From Cephalotus follicularis (lineage: Eukaryota > Streptophyta > Magnoliopsida > Oxalidales > Cephalotaceae): a DNA stretch of 64,000 nucleotides. Every line of letters begins with the position of its first letter. Position 1 is the stretch's first letter. Of the stretch, positions 44,490-56,112 are shown one piece after another. Under the pieces are notes generated by a model, which had not been told where the DNA came from, searched no databases, and was given only the letters and a program-made list of their open reading frames with translations. The stretch covers positions 561,318 through 625,317 of the forward strand of contig BDDD01000532.1 of assembly GCA_001972305.1 (NCBI GenBank), given 5' to 3'. Made by a program: the position numbers and the translations under genes.

Positions 44490-44645
44490 CAGGACGACAC
44501 CTCACCTCAGCACCCCTAGCGTTGGCAGCTCGGCATCTCAGGCGCATCACCCCGGCACCTCTGGCATTCACCTCGGCACCTTCGGTGTTCACCTCGGCAC
44601 CTTAGGTGTTCACCTCGGCACCACTGTCTTTCACCTCAGCACCTC
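44490..44645. repeat. CACCTCGGCACCT minisatellite
   Basis: Units of about 21 bases built on TTCACCTCGGCACCT, best preserved at 44570-44640 (four or five near-perfect copies) and degenerate to the left. Confidence 0.85.
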
Positions 44646-44861
44646 TTGTACCATGGCAGCTCTGCATTGGAGCTCGACACCATCGCTCCTCGGTAGTTGG
44701 TGTTCAGGAGTACGCTGGAGGGGAGCTCGGGCATTACAGTGCAACCTCAGCACCTTTGCATGGAGAGCTTGACACTTTGGGAGCCATGCCCAGACGCTGG
44801 AGGTGAAGCTCGGCTCATGGCGCATGCTTAGGACGCATACGGAGGACAATGGGGAGTTCAC

Positions 44862-47447
44862 TGTTGGAACCCGGGAGGGGTCCCGGTCGATTTTGGGTCT
44901 AGGATGCAAGTGTGTATAATTTTAATTTTTTAAAAACACCAAGACTCGCAAGTCTAGGTCCACAATTACATCTTACTACCAAAATCTATTAGCCTAGGAT
45001 CTCCGTTTAACATTAAATCGAACAAATATCATAGTCAAGCACACATCCACTATAACTGAAATCAATTCGGTAAACAATAATATAATTGTTTAGTAATCAT
45101 ACCAACGTTGGCGGCTCCATCACTTTGCCGCTACGCGCTTGCGGAAGCAACTGCCGGTCACCGGCTCCAGTGCCGGTTTCCGGCCAGTTCACGAAAACTT
45201 CAACATAGACACCAACGGACTCCTGGAGCTCCGATCTATCCACTGGTGGACGAGACACCGCGGGAAGCGCCCCGGAACGGCAGCGGCGCACGGTCAGTGG
45301 CGGCGAGTCACTGAGTTCGGACTCAGTGACGGTTGACCTGGACTGGCCGCACCACCACAGGACGCCAAGAAGCAGATCTACACAACCGTGGCCAAGAAAC
45401 GGTGTGACTCGGCGTGGAACACCAAACCACGGCCACCAACCCGCAAACAAACCCGTCGGGTCGACCCGACCCGGCGACAACGACGTCGGCATGACATCGG
45501 ACCAACACGGTTAGCCTCCAAATTTAACGATCTACCCAACCGTGCAGAAGACCCGCCGTGAATCGGCGTGGAATGCCGACCCACGGTGAACAGCGCTCCA
45601 AGTCGATAGGGTCGACCCGAAGCGCAAATACCGGCCAAACAACGGCCGGTCACACCTAGTCTAGGGCCGAAATAGGTAGAGCCAAGGCGGCTCCACCTAC
45701 CGAGACCACCGGCGGTGGAAGAGAAGGTCGGCACAGTGGGTGACGCGAAAACGCGTCGGTCCGAAAGAGAGAGAGAGAAGGAGAAACGGGAGAGAAAGAG
45801 GGAGAGGCTTACCGTGGATGAAAGCCGGCCTTTTCCCCGGCCACCGACGCCCACGACGTCGACTTCTCCGGCCGGTAGCGCACCAGGAGTGCTGGCGCAC
45901 GCACTGGTGCGTTTTCTCTCGTGTGTGGCGTGTCTGATACGCCCAAGGAATAAAAGAATGAAGACATAAAAAAATGCTCTCATTTTCTTTTTGTCTCTTT
46001 TTCCTTTTAATTTTATTTTAAACAAAACAAAATTTCTCTCTCTGTTTAAATTATGTGCACCCCGCACAATATATGTAACAACATACTCCCACTGTGGTTT
46101 CTCTTGATATATCAATTTGACAATACGGTGGTAAATAAATAAATAAAAACCACTAATATCAAATTAAATATATACTAGTTTAAAAACTAGATTTCCCGCC
46201 AAGCTAGCATGTGTGCAGCACGCATCGCTTTTCCAATAATCAGGTGGGACCCGAAAGCCCGGCTTGAATCCGGTACGACTATAAATTTCTCAGAACATCC
46301 CATGAGTTATGGTACGACTATCTCAATAGTCCCCGACTATTAAAACAGCCCCCGTATGAATCCCATCACCGTTCGGATCCGTAGAATCTACTACGTCTAT
46401 AAGTCGACATCCAGTAAACAAGTACTTTATCCAGTCATCAACATATGTGTCATATATCCTACGTCATACTTAGCTCCGACCGCGACCTAGGGTTCGAAAT
46501 AATGTCACCCCTAGGTAAAGTCGCGATAACTATAAATTCACGTACGCATCGAGACTTTCGGCAAACTTCCCCGGAAACCCCGTTTCCAGTCTGCCTATAC
46601 CTGATCAGGGTTTTATGAATCTCAACGAACATAAATAATATAGAGCCGATCACCCTTCATACGGGTGTGACGATCCCTTATTGCGAACTCGCCCATACAT
46701 CTCAATGAAGCTCCCACAAGGCCCAAAGACAACCCTTTTGCCAGCACGTGGCTAGTGCTGGGGAAGGCGAAAATCAAAGCCAAGCACTTACAACACAATG
46801 CATGCCAACCGCTCAGGTCTAACGATACAACGTAGCTCCACGAATGGTCTACTAGTCACCATAGACTATACACTACCGAGACTATAGGAATCCTATTGAC
46901 ATAGGTATGACTTTCCAAATAGGTTTCCTATGGTGGGTCTGTTCAGTCTCATGCTCCTTAGCACAAACCCCACATTATGCTTTAGAATAAATTCAAATGG
47001 TAATGAGATAGTCCATCCTCCACTAAACCCGGGAGCAAGCATAATACGGCAAGTCTTTGCGGTTCAACAATTGCCCTAAGAAAGTGAACCTATGACTTGG
47101 AACGTTTTGTCAGAAGGGAGTAAGGATCTCATTCTCATAACCTCTCAGGCATGAGATCCAACCCCTCGAACGACAGGGCACTATATGTGTACTCGGATGA
47201 CATGGTGATCACCCGATCCATTTAAGATGGTTTGGGATATACATATAGCGGGTTGCCATTGTTGATTGAATATGCACTATAAAACACAAAAAGGAATTCA
47301 GATTGTATAAATAGAGAGTGTAATATATACACATGCAGCCGCTCTTCGGCTTAAAGAGATATCTCCAGTTAAGGAGTGCATCTCATACATACATATATAT
47401 TTGTGCAGAGCCACCTCGTGGCATGCAGGGACACCCTTACTCTAACA
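44862..47447 (-). mobile_element. Copia solo LTR, Copia-C-like family
   Basis: The plus strand begins TGTTGGAACCCGGGAGG and ends TTACTCTAACA (2586 bp). Flanks are TTCAC (44857-44861) and CTCAC (47448-47452), a target duplication with one change. Its ends and inner blocks match the Copia-C LTRs in reverse, including GGATCTCAT/ATGAGATCC (47124-47132, 47151-47159). No copia internal sequence adjoins it, so it is a solo LTR. Confidence 0.85.
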
Positions 47448-47824
47448 CTCACACCGTGCATCCTCGGTACTTTTGTTCCTTGGCACATGGAGTGCTTGGC
47501 ACCATGGGAGCTCAGGTATGGGCAGTGGAGCTCGGCACGTGGCGCCATGCTCGGATGCATGAGCAGGGGAGATCGGGTGTATCTCGTGGCGTCTCTGCTA
47601 ACGACCCCATGTGCAAGATGCACAGTTAGGCGCAGGGACGTGCCACAGTGATGCTTATCGTCACTTACCCAAGGCAGACAGTGCGTACGTGTCTCAACCT
47701 TGTCCAAGGAATGATTATACAAATTCTAATACTAACAAACAACAGCAATTGCACACAAATACAATAAGGCATCACGTGGCAACAACCGACCAGGCACAAA
47801 CAAATAATAAAACACACATAGCAG

Positions 47825-47845
47825 ACACACACACACACACACACA
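47825..47845. repeat. (AC)n microsatellite
   Basis: Ten AC units within the right half of the gypsy solo LTR. A (TA)n run follows at 48005-48024. Confidence 0.9.
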
Positions 47846-48518
47846 AGCTAGTAGCCACTCAGACATGGAGCAACCTACCTGGGGAAATGGTTGAAAACGG
47901 AGATCGCCTAATATTTCTGGACTCCCTTCTTGGTTGAGGACTGCTATACACATTTAGCTTTGCCAATTCCTCCTTCCTTGCACAATTCCTTGCTCCCAGG
48001 GAATGTATATATATATATATATATGGAGTGCAGGGGACATGGGGGCTCCCATGGACAGCACCCCTCTTGTCCTCATCTCCCACTTCCGCCAAGGTATGGC
48101 CCCATCTCCCACTTTCTCACTTCTCTCTCGATTTCTCTAGAGCAAACGTGCAAGATAAATGGCTAAAAGTGTGAGTCCAGGCCACACATCCACATATATA
48201 CACATGAGAGAAGGATCTAGAATTGTTGAGACAATTTTCAACGGTGCAGGTCATTGCACAACTTAGGCCAACCTCTCCAATTGGGCCTCACTTTACATTT
48301 CCTTCATTCCTTTCTATTTAAAGTCCAATTGCTACATACCATATTAAATTCGGCCCAAGGAGAATAAAACAATTTCTTAAGCCCAAGGTCATAAATAGAA
48401 ATCCATCATAGCCCAATAAAATACTTCATAAAATCCTGACCCAGTTCAATAGGAAGGAAAATAATTACAAAGCCCAATAATAATAATTCTTTATAATATT
48501 TAGGGCTCTTACAACATC

Positions 48519-49129
48519 AGACTTGGACCTCCCGTGGCCAATGTCTACTTCGACCGTACGAAGCATTTCCGCTAGTTCAGGTAGATTAGTATCCACCTTG
48601 TTCATGTGAAAATTTGTGATGAACTGGGAGTATGATCGAGGGAGAGATGAGAGCACCATGTCAATGTAGAAATCATTGTCCATGGTGAGGCCTAATTGAG
48701 CCAGCTACTCAACAAGATCAATCATGTTCAATCCATGTGCGTGGACTGAAGATTCCTCGGCCATCTTCGTGCAGAAGAGCTGACGGGACAAGTTAAACCT
48801 CTCGGTCCTCGACCGGGATCCATACAACTCCTGAAGACGGAGAAGTATAGCTCCTAGGGTGTCAAGCTTCTCGTGCTGTCTTTGCAATTCCGGGACCATA
48901 CCCGAAATCGCTAGGCAACAAGCTTGTTCGCCCTCGTCTAACCATTTGGCCATCTGGCCTTTTGCTCTTCCGACAGGTTGGCTCTCAGTTTAGGGGGGCT
49001 CTCAGTCATGACATGAGCAAGCTTCATGCTCGTGAGTGCCAAGCGCAGATTGCGCTGCCAATCAAAGAAGTTAGGACCCGTAAGCTTATTTGTTTCAAGA
49101 ACACGTGAAAGCGTTGTGCTAACTAACAT
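48519..49129 (-). pseudogene. Copia-G gag, N-terminal part
   Basis: Starts MLVSTTLSRVLETNKLTGP at 49129. Downstream: FFDWQRNLRLALTSMKL, then after a frameshift near 48945 WLDEGEQACCLAISGM, LQELYGSRSRTERFNLSR, VHAHGLNMIDLVE, a stop, MDNDFYIDMVLSSLPRSY and QFITNFHMNK. This is the copia UBN2-type gag and aligns throughout with the gag at 62546-63463. The solo LTR at 48513 cuts it before the zinc knuckle. A pyrimidine tract ending TTTTATAG (49159-49180 reversed) lies 30 bases upstream of the ATG. Confidence 0.85.
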
Positions 49130-49891
49130 GGTTGCAGAATATGGTGATAACTAGCATCCTATAAAAGAGGAAACAAGAGAGATATTAATTAGAAAATCAT
49201 TCCATTTATATTATTACCATAATACTTGGTCTTTTGTAATTATGGTTCCTCCCACTATTCTAATCGTATCCCACACCCCCATATGGAATTCGGGAAGCCT
49301 CTCGCTTCCTAGTGGGGATCGGAATCTATCAACAATACCATGGTCCCGACTTTGGTCGTGCAAACCATAATACCTGAATAGGTAGGTATAAATACCAATT
49401 TACATTAGGACCTCTCGCCCATATGTAAGATCCGATACAAGATTTGGCCTCCCGGCCCATATGGTCCCAACTTTGGTTATGCAAACCATATAATCCCGGT
49501 ATAAGTCAAACCCGGAACCCTCAAAGAAATAGATCCGTTTTGACACCGACACGCTTTGGCCTGTTAGAGTATCAATACATGATCATTTCCTTCCAGTGCA
49601 CCTCACACTGAAATTGAATAGAAATGGATATATAGGGGACCTCAGCTTTGGCTAGTGTCATCCTCAATATATCCACACCATTCAACGATGATTGTGGAAG
49701 GCCAACGACAGGGCAGCCAAATGCCTCACCGCTTATGGACTTATTATTTGCAAATTGGAGGGATTTGATCTCATCAATTTTTAACAAATTACCAAAGCCA
49801 TTTTAGATTAAATATTAATCTTCCAATCCATTTGGACGGCTTAACATGCTTGGACGTGTTTGGATTGCTTGCAAAAAGAAAACATTCATCT
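49130..49891 (-). other. Copia-G leader, gag-proximal part
   Basis: No gene. It carries the hairpin array at 49336-49491 and matches the Copia-C leader (for example GGGCGAGAGGTCC against GGGCGAGGCCC). It is interrupted by the Sirevirus derivative at 49892 and resumes at 52992. Confidence 0.7.
49336..49491 (-). repeat. Hairpin array in Copia-G leader
   Basis: Three hairpins: TACCATGGT/ACCATAATA (49336-49344, 49364-49372, 9 pairs with two G-U in the RNA), TTACAT/ATGTAA (49400-49405, 49423-49428) and ATATGGT/ACCATAT (49459-49465, 49485-49491). The first and third share the loop CCC(G/A)ACTTTGGT(C/T)(G/A)TGCAA, which itself has a small inner stem (CGAC/GTCG in one, TAAC/GTTG in the other). Confidence 0.8.
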
Positions 49892-50044
49892 TGTTGGATA
49901 ATGTATGGCAACCTTAAACAAGTAATTTGTTTGAGGAAATAACAAATTAAACTATGAATATAAACAATCACACAATAACAAATAAATTAAAGAGATAAGG
50001 GATAGAGAGTATGCAAACGAATTTATAGTGGTTCGGCAAAACCA

Positions 50045-50220
50045 CTGGGAGTCGACCGTTCGCATAAAGCGCTGACGCTTTACTTCTAAGCGTCGCCGCT
50101 TTGAGTACTTCAACTAATTTTGCGCTCCACTGGTTTTAACGGCAGATAAAAGCTTCTTGGATGTCGACTTTTTGGCCTAAAGCACTGACGCTTTGATTGT
50201 GACCGTCGGCGCTTTGCTCT
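50045..50220. repeat. AAAGCGCTGACGCTTT motif cluster, Sirevirus LTR
   Basis: GTCGACCG, AAAGCGCTGACGCTTT, AAGCGTCGCCGCTTTG, AAAGCACTGACGCTTTG and CGTCGGCGCTTTG. The 5' LTR (52745-52870) lacks about 47 bases containing the first of these motifs, which explains its shorter length. Confidence 0.75.
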
Positions 50221-50928
50221 GTTTCTGCACTTCTTTGTTTTGCTTATTTCTTTTCTTGCACAAAAAACAGTAAAGTTAAATGCAAATTTGTAATCATTAA
50301 AACTTAGGATTGAGACTAAAAGTCAACAATCTCCCCCTTTTTGATGATTACAAAAATTTGCTACATTAAGGAAAAATTTATATCAATTGAAGACAAAAAT
50401 AAATTCTCTTTAGATACCAAGACAAAGATTTTCTTTAGATACCAATTTTAAAATTCTAGATAAACTCCCCCTTAACATAACATCTAATTATCATTTTTCA
50501 AATAAAAAATAAAGATTTATGCAAACAATCTTATCTATACCATAAACTCCCCTTTAACACATTCTTCATTAAAAGCACATTTTTCATATCTAGCTCCCCT
50601 TAGCATAAGCTATCAATTTTTCCTTAAACATTAAGCATTCTCCCCCTTTTTGTTAGCATCAAAAAGATAATGTCAAAAATTTGATACTAAGTAACAATTT
50701 TAAAGGGATACATATTAAAAGATACCAATTGTTGGATACAATGATACTAAAAGATTTAAAAGAAACATAATATCAATACCTCCCCCTCAACTAAAGCTTT
50801 TTCTCAAGTTATGTAATTGAACATATTGAGCTTGACTTCAAGTACACCTACAAAAAAAAGGTTTATGTTTTTGGTACCCATTTGAACTTGGGTCCTTGCA
50901 AGTTAGTCACAAGAGTTCCTTTAGGAAC

Positions 50929-52529
50929 TCAAATTTTTCTAGTTTTGCCAAAACAAGGATTATTTCTAAAAATGCAAGAAGTAGATATATGTCCTAATTT
51001 ACCACAATAATTGTAAACAATTTTAGGCTCAACTTTCTTAACAAAGAAATTTTTAAAATGTTTGACATTTTTCATTTCTTCAAAGCCAAGTCCGGCTTTG
51101 TCAAACACACATCTTTGTAGTCCTAACAAATTATCCAATTTAGCACTACTATTAGAAAAGGTAGAAAAAGATTTCTTCAAGGCATCAATTTCAATTTTCA
51201 GTTTTTCATTTTCTTCCATAAAATCATTTGACAATTTTGAAGAAACATTTAAAACGTCAATCTCATTCAAATAGAAGCTATTCTTATCCTTTAGATATTC
51301 AATTTCATTTATGTGTTTGCTATTTTCACTTTTTAGAACTTCCAATTCTTTAGACATAGAAATAACATTTTTCTTTAGGGACTTATTCTTCAAACAAGAA
51401 CTTTCATATTCATCATACAATTTATCATATGCATTTTGTAATTCATCGAAAGTAAAATTTACCTCATTTTCGCTTTCATCTTCACTTGTATACCCTTCCA
51501 AAGCCATGAGAGCGAAATTTACAACTTCTTTATCACTTCCACTTTCTTCGGAGCTTGAGAGATCACTATCATCCCAAGTAGCTACCATTGCTTTCTTCTT
51601 CTTGGAATGTTCTTTGATAAATTTTTCTTTCTTCTTAAGATTTGGGCACTCGTTTTTGAAATGGCCTGGCTTTTTGCATTCAAAACAAGTTGGCTCTTCC
51701 TTCTTGCTTGATTCTACATTGTGAGGGAATTTCTTTAAAGCCTTATTTCCCTTTTGACTTTTGAGAAACTTCTTGAATTGAGAAGTTATGAGTGCCACAT
51801 CTCCATCTTCATCACTTTCACTATCTTCCTTTGAAGCTCTAAGAGCAATTGACTTCTTCTTCTTGACTTCCACATGCTCATGATTCTTCATTGTTGTCTC
51901 ATGTGTCATCAAGGAACCGAGGAGTTGTTCGAGTGGGAGAGTTGAGAGATCCTTAGCCTCCTCAATGGCCGTCACCTTAGGAGTCCAACTTCTTGGCAAG
52001 CACCTTAAAATTTTTCTTACAAGTTCTTGGTTAGAATAAGATTTGCCAAGATTTTTAAGGGAATTAACAATAGTAGTGAAGCGAGTAAACATATCACTAA
52101 TATTTTCATTATCATGCATCAAAAATAATTCGTATTCATGAACAAGCATACTAATTTTGATTCTTTTACTTGATTCGTTCCTTCATAGGTAACTTCTAGC
52201 AAGTCCCACATTTCTTTTGCCGAATCACAAGAGGATATCCGATTAAATTCATTCGGGCCAACGGCACAAAATAAAACATGTTTAGCTTTAGAATTTAATT
52301 GGAGCATCCTAAAATCATTATCATTATATTAATTTTCGGGTTTAAGAGAGACTACTCCTTCTATTGTTCTTGTGGGCATCCTAGGATCATTAACAATTAT
52401 ATGCCACAATTGATAGTCAAGGGATTGTAAAAAAATGGTCATCCTAGTTTTTCAAAAACTATAGTTATTTCCGTCAAAGAACGGAGGTCTAGTATTGGAG
52501 GAACCTTCTAATCCTGTGTTTAGATTCAT
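50929..52529 (-). pseudogene. Sirevirus gag
   Basis: The start is placed at ATG 52527-52529 (MNLNTGLEGSSNTRPPFFDG). Stops follow at NNYSF and after SLKPEN, and a frameshift near 52150 appears to be a lost A in an A-run before SMLVHEYELF-type sequence. The main open part (50929-52149, 406 codons) has RKILRCLPRSW and LSTLPLEQLLGSLMTHE of the UBN2 domain, a lysine/acid-rich linker, a zinc knuckle CFECKKPGHFKNEC, a long coiled-coil-like region (NKSLKKNVISMSKELEVLK), and a second knuckle-like CGKLGHISTSC. Long coiled-coil gag is typical of Sireviruses. Protein-less elements of this type rely on pol from relatives. Confidence 0.9.
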
Positions 52530-52991
52530 TTGGTTTGCTATGGATCTTTATATCTCTAACAATTAAGAATTATGAGATAACCTCTCTGATACCACTTGTT
52601 GGATAATGTATGGCAACCTTAAACAAGTAATTTGTTTGCGGAAATAACAAATGAAACTATGAATATAAACAATCACACAATAACAAATAAATTAAAGAGA
52701 TAAGGGATAGAGAGTATGCAAACGAATTTATAGTGGTTCGGCAAAACCGGTCGCCGCTTTGAGTACTTCAACTAATTTTGCGCTCCACTGGTTTTAACGG
52801 CAGACAAAAGCTTCTTGGGCGTCGACTTTTTGGCCTAAAGCACTGACGCTTTGATTGTGACCGTCGGCGCTTTGCTCTGTTTCTGCACTTCTTTGCTTTG
52901 CTTATTTCTTTTCTTGCACAAAAAGCAGCAAAGTTAAATGCAAATTTGTGATCATTAAAACTTAGGATTGAGACTAAAAGTCAACACATCT

Positions 52992-53603
52992 CATGCACCC
53001 CAAAAGTGGCCTGGCTTGGGACATAAGCTATAAGTAATCACGTGAGCCAACATGATCACTACGTCTTCCTAGGTGTACTAATTTAATATAACTCTATTAC
53101 AAGTGTTACCACGCATACATGGCCTTCAACTGGTCTTACAATTTTCTTGATCTTCTCTTCATACTCCATTGGTCTCCTTTCTTCAAATTACAACCACAGT
53201 ACATTTAAATGAAAAGAAATACAATTGAGGGAGGAGAGAATTATACTATAAGAAAAAGAACAAGAATAAAGACAACGCACGCAGGCAGCCTTCTTACATA
53301 TCGATTGAATTCCATAAAAGTAATAATGCAATTAAATCATCCACATAAGAAAACACAAAGTTAGTCTGAGTCCCAAGTCTACCAGCATGCATAAAAAATT
53401 CAAAAATATAAGAGATATATAATTAAATAAACACGTGACAATCTGGCATCCAATGGTTCGCCGATTTCATTAGTGTGACCAACAAGCAACTCCCACTAAA
53501 CGTAGGGCTACTCCAAATCGGCCAAGACACATATACAATCATCAATCCACCAAACATAAAATTGAGGTCTAATCGAAGTCAATTAGGTCGTTTCGATACC
53601 ACT
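52992..53603 (-). other. Copia-G leader, LTR-proximal part, with primer site
   Basis: No gene. The minus strand reads TGGTATCGAAACGACC next to the 5' LTR at 53604, an altered initiator tRNA-Met site. The rest is AT-rich. Confidence 0.7.
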
Positions 53604-56112
53604 TGTTGGGAACAACTCAAACACACAACGAAAAAAACATACAATCCGGACTTTAGGGCTTAGGGCTGATTAATTTTAAATTTCATGCAATATATTAATC
53701 CCTAAGCAATGGGATGCCCTAAGCTAAGTTCGGATTGTCCCAATAAATGCCAAGGAACCCTAATTGAACAACCAATCAAACCGAAACCAAAACCAAGCAT
53801 AGGGTGAACCGGGTTGAAACGCTAGGGTTGCCGTAAACCCTAGAAAAGGACTCCCAAGAGGCTCACAAGGAAAACACACAAAACCCAAGCCAATAGTTCA
53901 AACAACCCAAACTCAAACATCCCTAACCCTAAGGGTTAGCAAAACAACCACCAAGAGAGTAAGGGGGTTCAACAAGGGTTCTCTAACCCAAGCTACAACC
54001 CGCTGCCACGACCACACCAACAAGAAGAGAAGAAATTCTTACCAATGGTGAAGGCTCCTTCCTTCAAGTCAATCTCCCTCTACCATTTATCCGAAAAATC
54101 CAAGCTCCTCTTCAAGGCACGAAAGGGAGGATCCAAGTATGCAAGCCAGATGTTTAAACCTAGACTAAATCACTCTAGGTGTAGATAAAATACAGGGTAC
54201 ACGTTATCTCCACCTATTATGAACTTTGATTCGTGAAAGGAGGGATGAAAATGGCTGAAAAACGCACCAAGCGATATAGGCGTTGATGTGTAGGCGATAG
54301 GTGTCGACGCGTACGAACGCAACAAGAAGAAGAGAGACGGTAGGGAAGAGAGAGAAAGGCAAAGTGTGTTATGGAAGCTTTATTGCTTTTGTCCTATTAT
54401 CATAAAGTATTTATATTTTTTGACTTTTGACTTCTCTCTCTCACCAACTCCTCTTAAATTGGTCAAACCCGTGTATCAGCCTGTGAAGGCGTCAACACCA
54501 TGCGTCTCATATTATCTAGGCGTAAACACCATCGATAGGATGAAACAGGCATATAGACTTTTCTTGTCTTGGCGTTGACGCGTAAAACGTCATAGCGTTA
54601 ACGCGTAAGTCACTGGTTTTTAAATCGTCAATCCCATGCACTCCATAGCGTTAACGCCCAGGGACTCTATCCAGTTATGGCATCGACGCATGCTCTCCAT
54701 GACATCGACGTTTAAGTCACTGGTTTTGTCAGCGTCAATGCATGCTATTCATGATATTAACGCTTAGCGACTCAATTGATATTGCGTCGACGCATACTCA
54801 TAGCGCCGACGCCCAAGATTAAGAAAAAGACATACTCTTCAATTTTCAATCCCTCTGCTTGGAACATTTCATCATGGAATTGCATGAAGTTAAATTCATC
54901 AAATGAAATACTCACTAGCAAAGCAACATCTTCCCTAATGTTGTCCTTTCACTAAATGATATGTGTCCCACCACATATCAACCTGTTCAAAATCAGGTAG
55001 GACCCGAAAGACTGTCGTTCTCCGGTATGATGATAAATTCTCAATACACCCCGATATCTGTTACGACCACTCTAATAGTCATCGACTATCAGAGCAGCCC
55101 CGATGTGAGATCCAGTCAACCCTCAGATTCGTGTATTACCATGTCTATCTATCATGGTCCGAATAGCCAGTCGCTTTATCTAGTCATCGGCATATGTGTC
55201 ATATTTCCCTCGTCATACTTGGCTCCGATCACAGCCTAGGGTTTGGATGAATCACCATAGTATTACTGCGATAACTATGAATCTATGATCGCAGTGAGAC
55301 TATCGGTAGACATCCCATGAGAACCTCTCGCTCCTAGTCCACCTATGCCTGATCAGGACTTTTAAGTCTGCAACGTACATAGATAAATAAAACCGGTCAC
55401 CCTCAGCCCGGGTGTGACGATCCCTTGTTGCGCACTCGCCCATACATCTCAATGCAGCTTCCACAAGACCCAAAGACAACCATTTTGCCAGCACGTGGCT
55501 AGTGTTGGGGAAGGCGGAAATCAAAGTCAAGCAGTCACCACACAATGCATGCCAGCAGCTCAGGTCAAAGGAGACAATGCAGGCTATAGACCTACTAGTC
55601 GCCATAGACTATACACTACCGAGACCATAGGAATCCTATTGACATTGGGTATTGACTATCCAAATAGGTTTCCTATTGGTGGTTTAGTTCAGTGTCACAC
55701 TCTCGAGCATACACCTCACATTTAGCTTTTGGGATAAATGGCTACGAGATAACCATTCTCCACTGCTAACCCGGGAGCAAGCATAACGTGACAAGTCTTC
55801 ATGGTTCATCAATGGCCCAAAGAAAGTGAACCTATGACTTGGAAAAATTTGTCACAGGGAATAAGGATATCATTCTCATAGCCCTCTTGGAAAGAGATCC
55901 AAGCTTTTGGTGTGACAGTGTGCTATATGACATACAGTTAATTATGAATAATTATTATGTTCCTTTTGGTTGGTTGGGATGAGCCACATAGCCTTGCCAA
56001 TAAATAAAATGAACATGAAATATGAATGGAATTCAGAACTGCATAAATCAAGAGTGTATATATACATACAGCGAGCCATCTCGTGGCATACAGGGGCACC
56101 CCTAACCTAACA
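53604..56112 (-). repeat. Copia-G 5' LTR
   Basis: TGTTGGGAACAAC to CCCTAACCTAACA (2509 bp), followed by TSD AAGGA (56113-56117). Palindrome cluster at 54480-54820. It has a single copy of the 78-bp unit duplicated in the 3' LTR, and one base change disrupts the GGATCTC arm (55865). Confidence 0.9.

Larger units (their letters stand above)
43414..48513 (-). mobile_element. Gypsy solo LTR inserted in Copia-G gag
   Basis: The ends are TGTCACGCCCGG and GGGCTCTTACA. TSD ACATC occurs at 43409-43413 and 48514-48518, and Copia-G gag continues on both sides. No internal gypsy sequence is present, so this is a solo LTR left by LTR-LTR recombination. Its own length is about 2.5 kb once the copia solo LTR (44862-47447) is removed. 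The minus orientation is suggested by the end GCCACGTGTCGGG...GGGCGTGACA, which resembles the Gypsy-F LTR end. Confidence 0.85.
49892..52986 (-). mobile_element. Gag-only Sirevirus derivative
   Basis: LTRs 49892-50328 (437 bp) and 52597-52986 (390 bp), both TGTTGGATAATG to AAAGTCAACA; TSD CATCT at 49887-49891 and 52987-52991. Between them are a primer site TGGTATCAGAGAGG (minus strand, next to 52597), a gag, and about 600 bases with six polypurine tracts (plus-strand CTCCCCCTT type at about 50331, 50465, 50548, 50594, 50641 and 50781). Multiple polypurine tracts are a known Sirevirus hallmark. The whole pol region is absent. Confidence 0.92.
37377..56112 (-). mobile_element. Copia-G, complete Ty1/copia element with nested insertions
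   Basis: Minus-strand element: 3' LTR 37377-39937, polypurine tract, pol 39950-43105, gag end 43111-43413, gag start 48519-49129, leader 49130-49891 plus 52992-53590, primer site, and 5' LTR 53604-56112. TSD AAGGA stands at 37372-37376 and 56113-56117. Gag is split by the gypsy solo LTR 43414-48513, and the leader by the Sirevirus derivative 49892-52986. It lies inside the protease of Tat-E. Confidence 0.93.

Noticed and set aside
45378-46115. 245-codon open frame in the copia solo LTR, in LTR sense
   Set aside because: Arg/Ser/Leu-rich translation of GC-rich LTR. The equivalent region of the Copia-C LTRs (10100-10360, 17520-17720) is broken or frameshifted, so the frame is not conserved.
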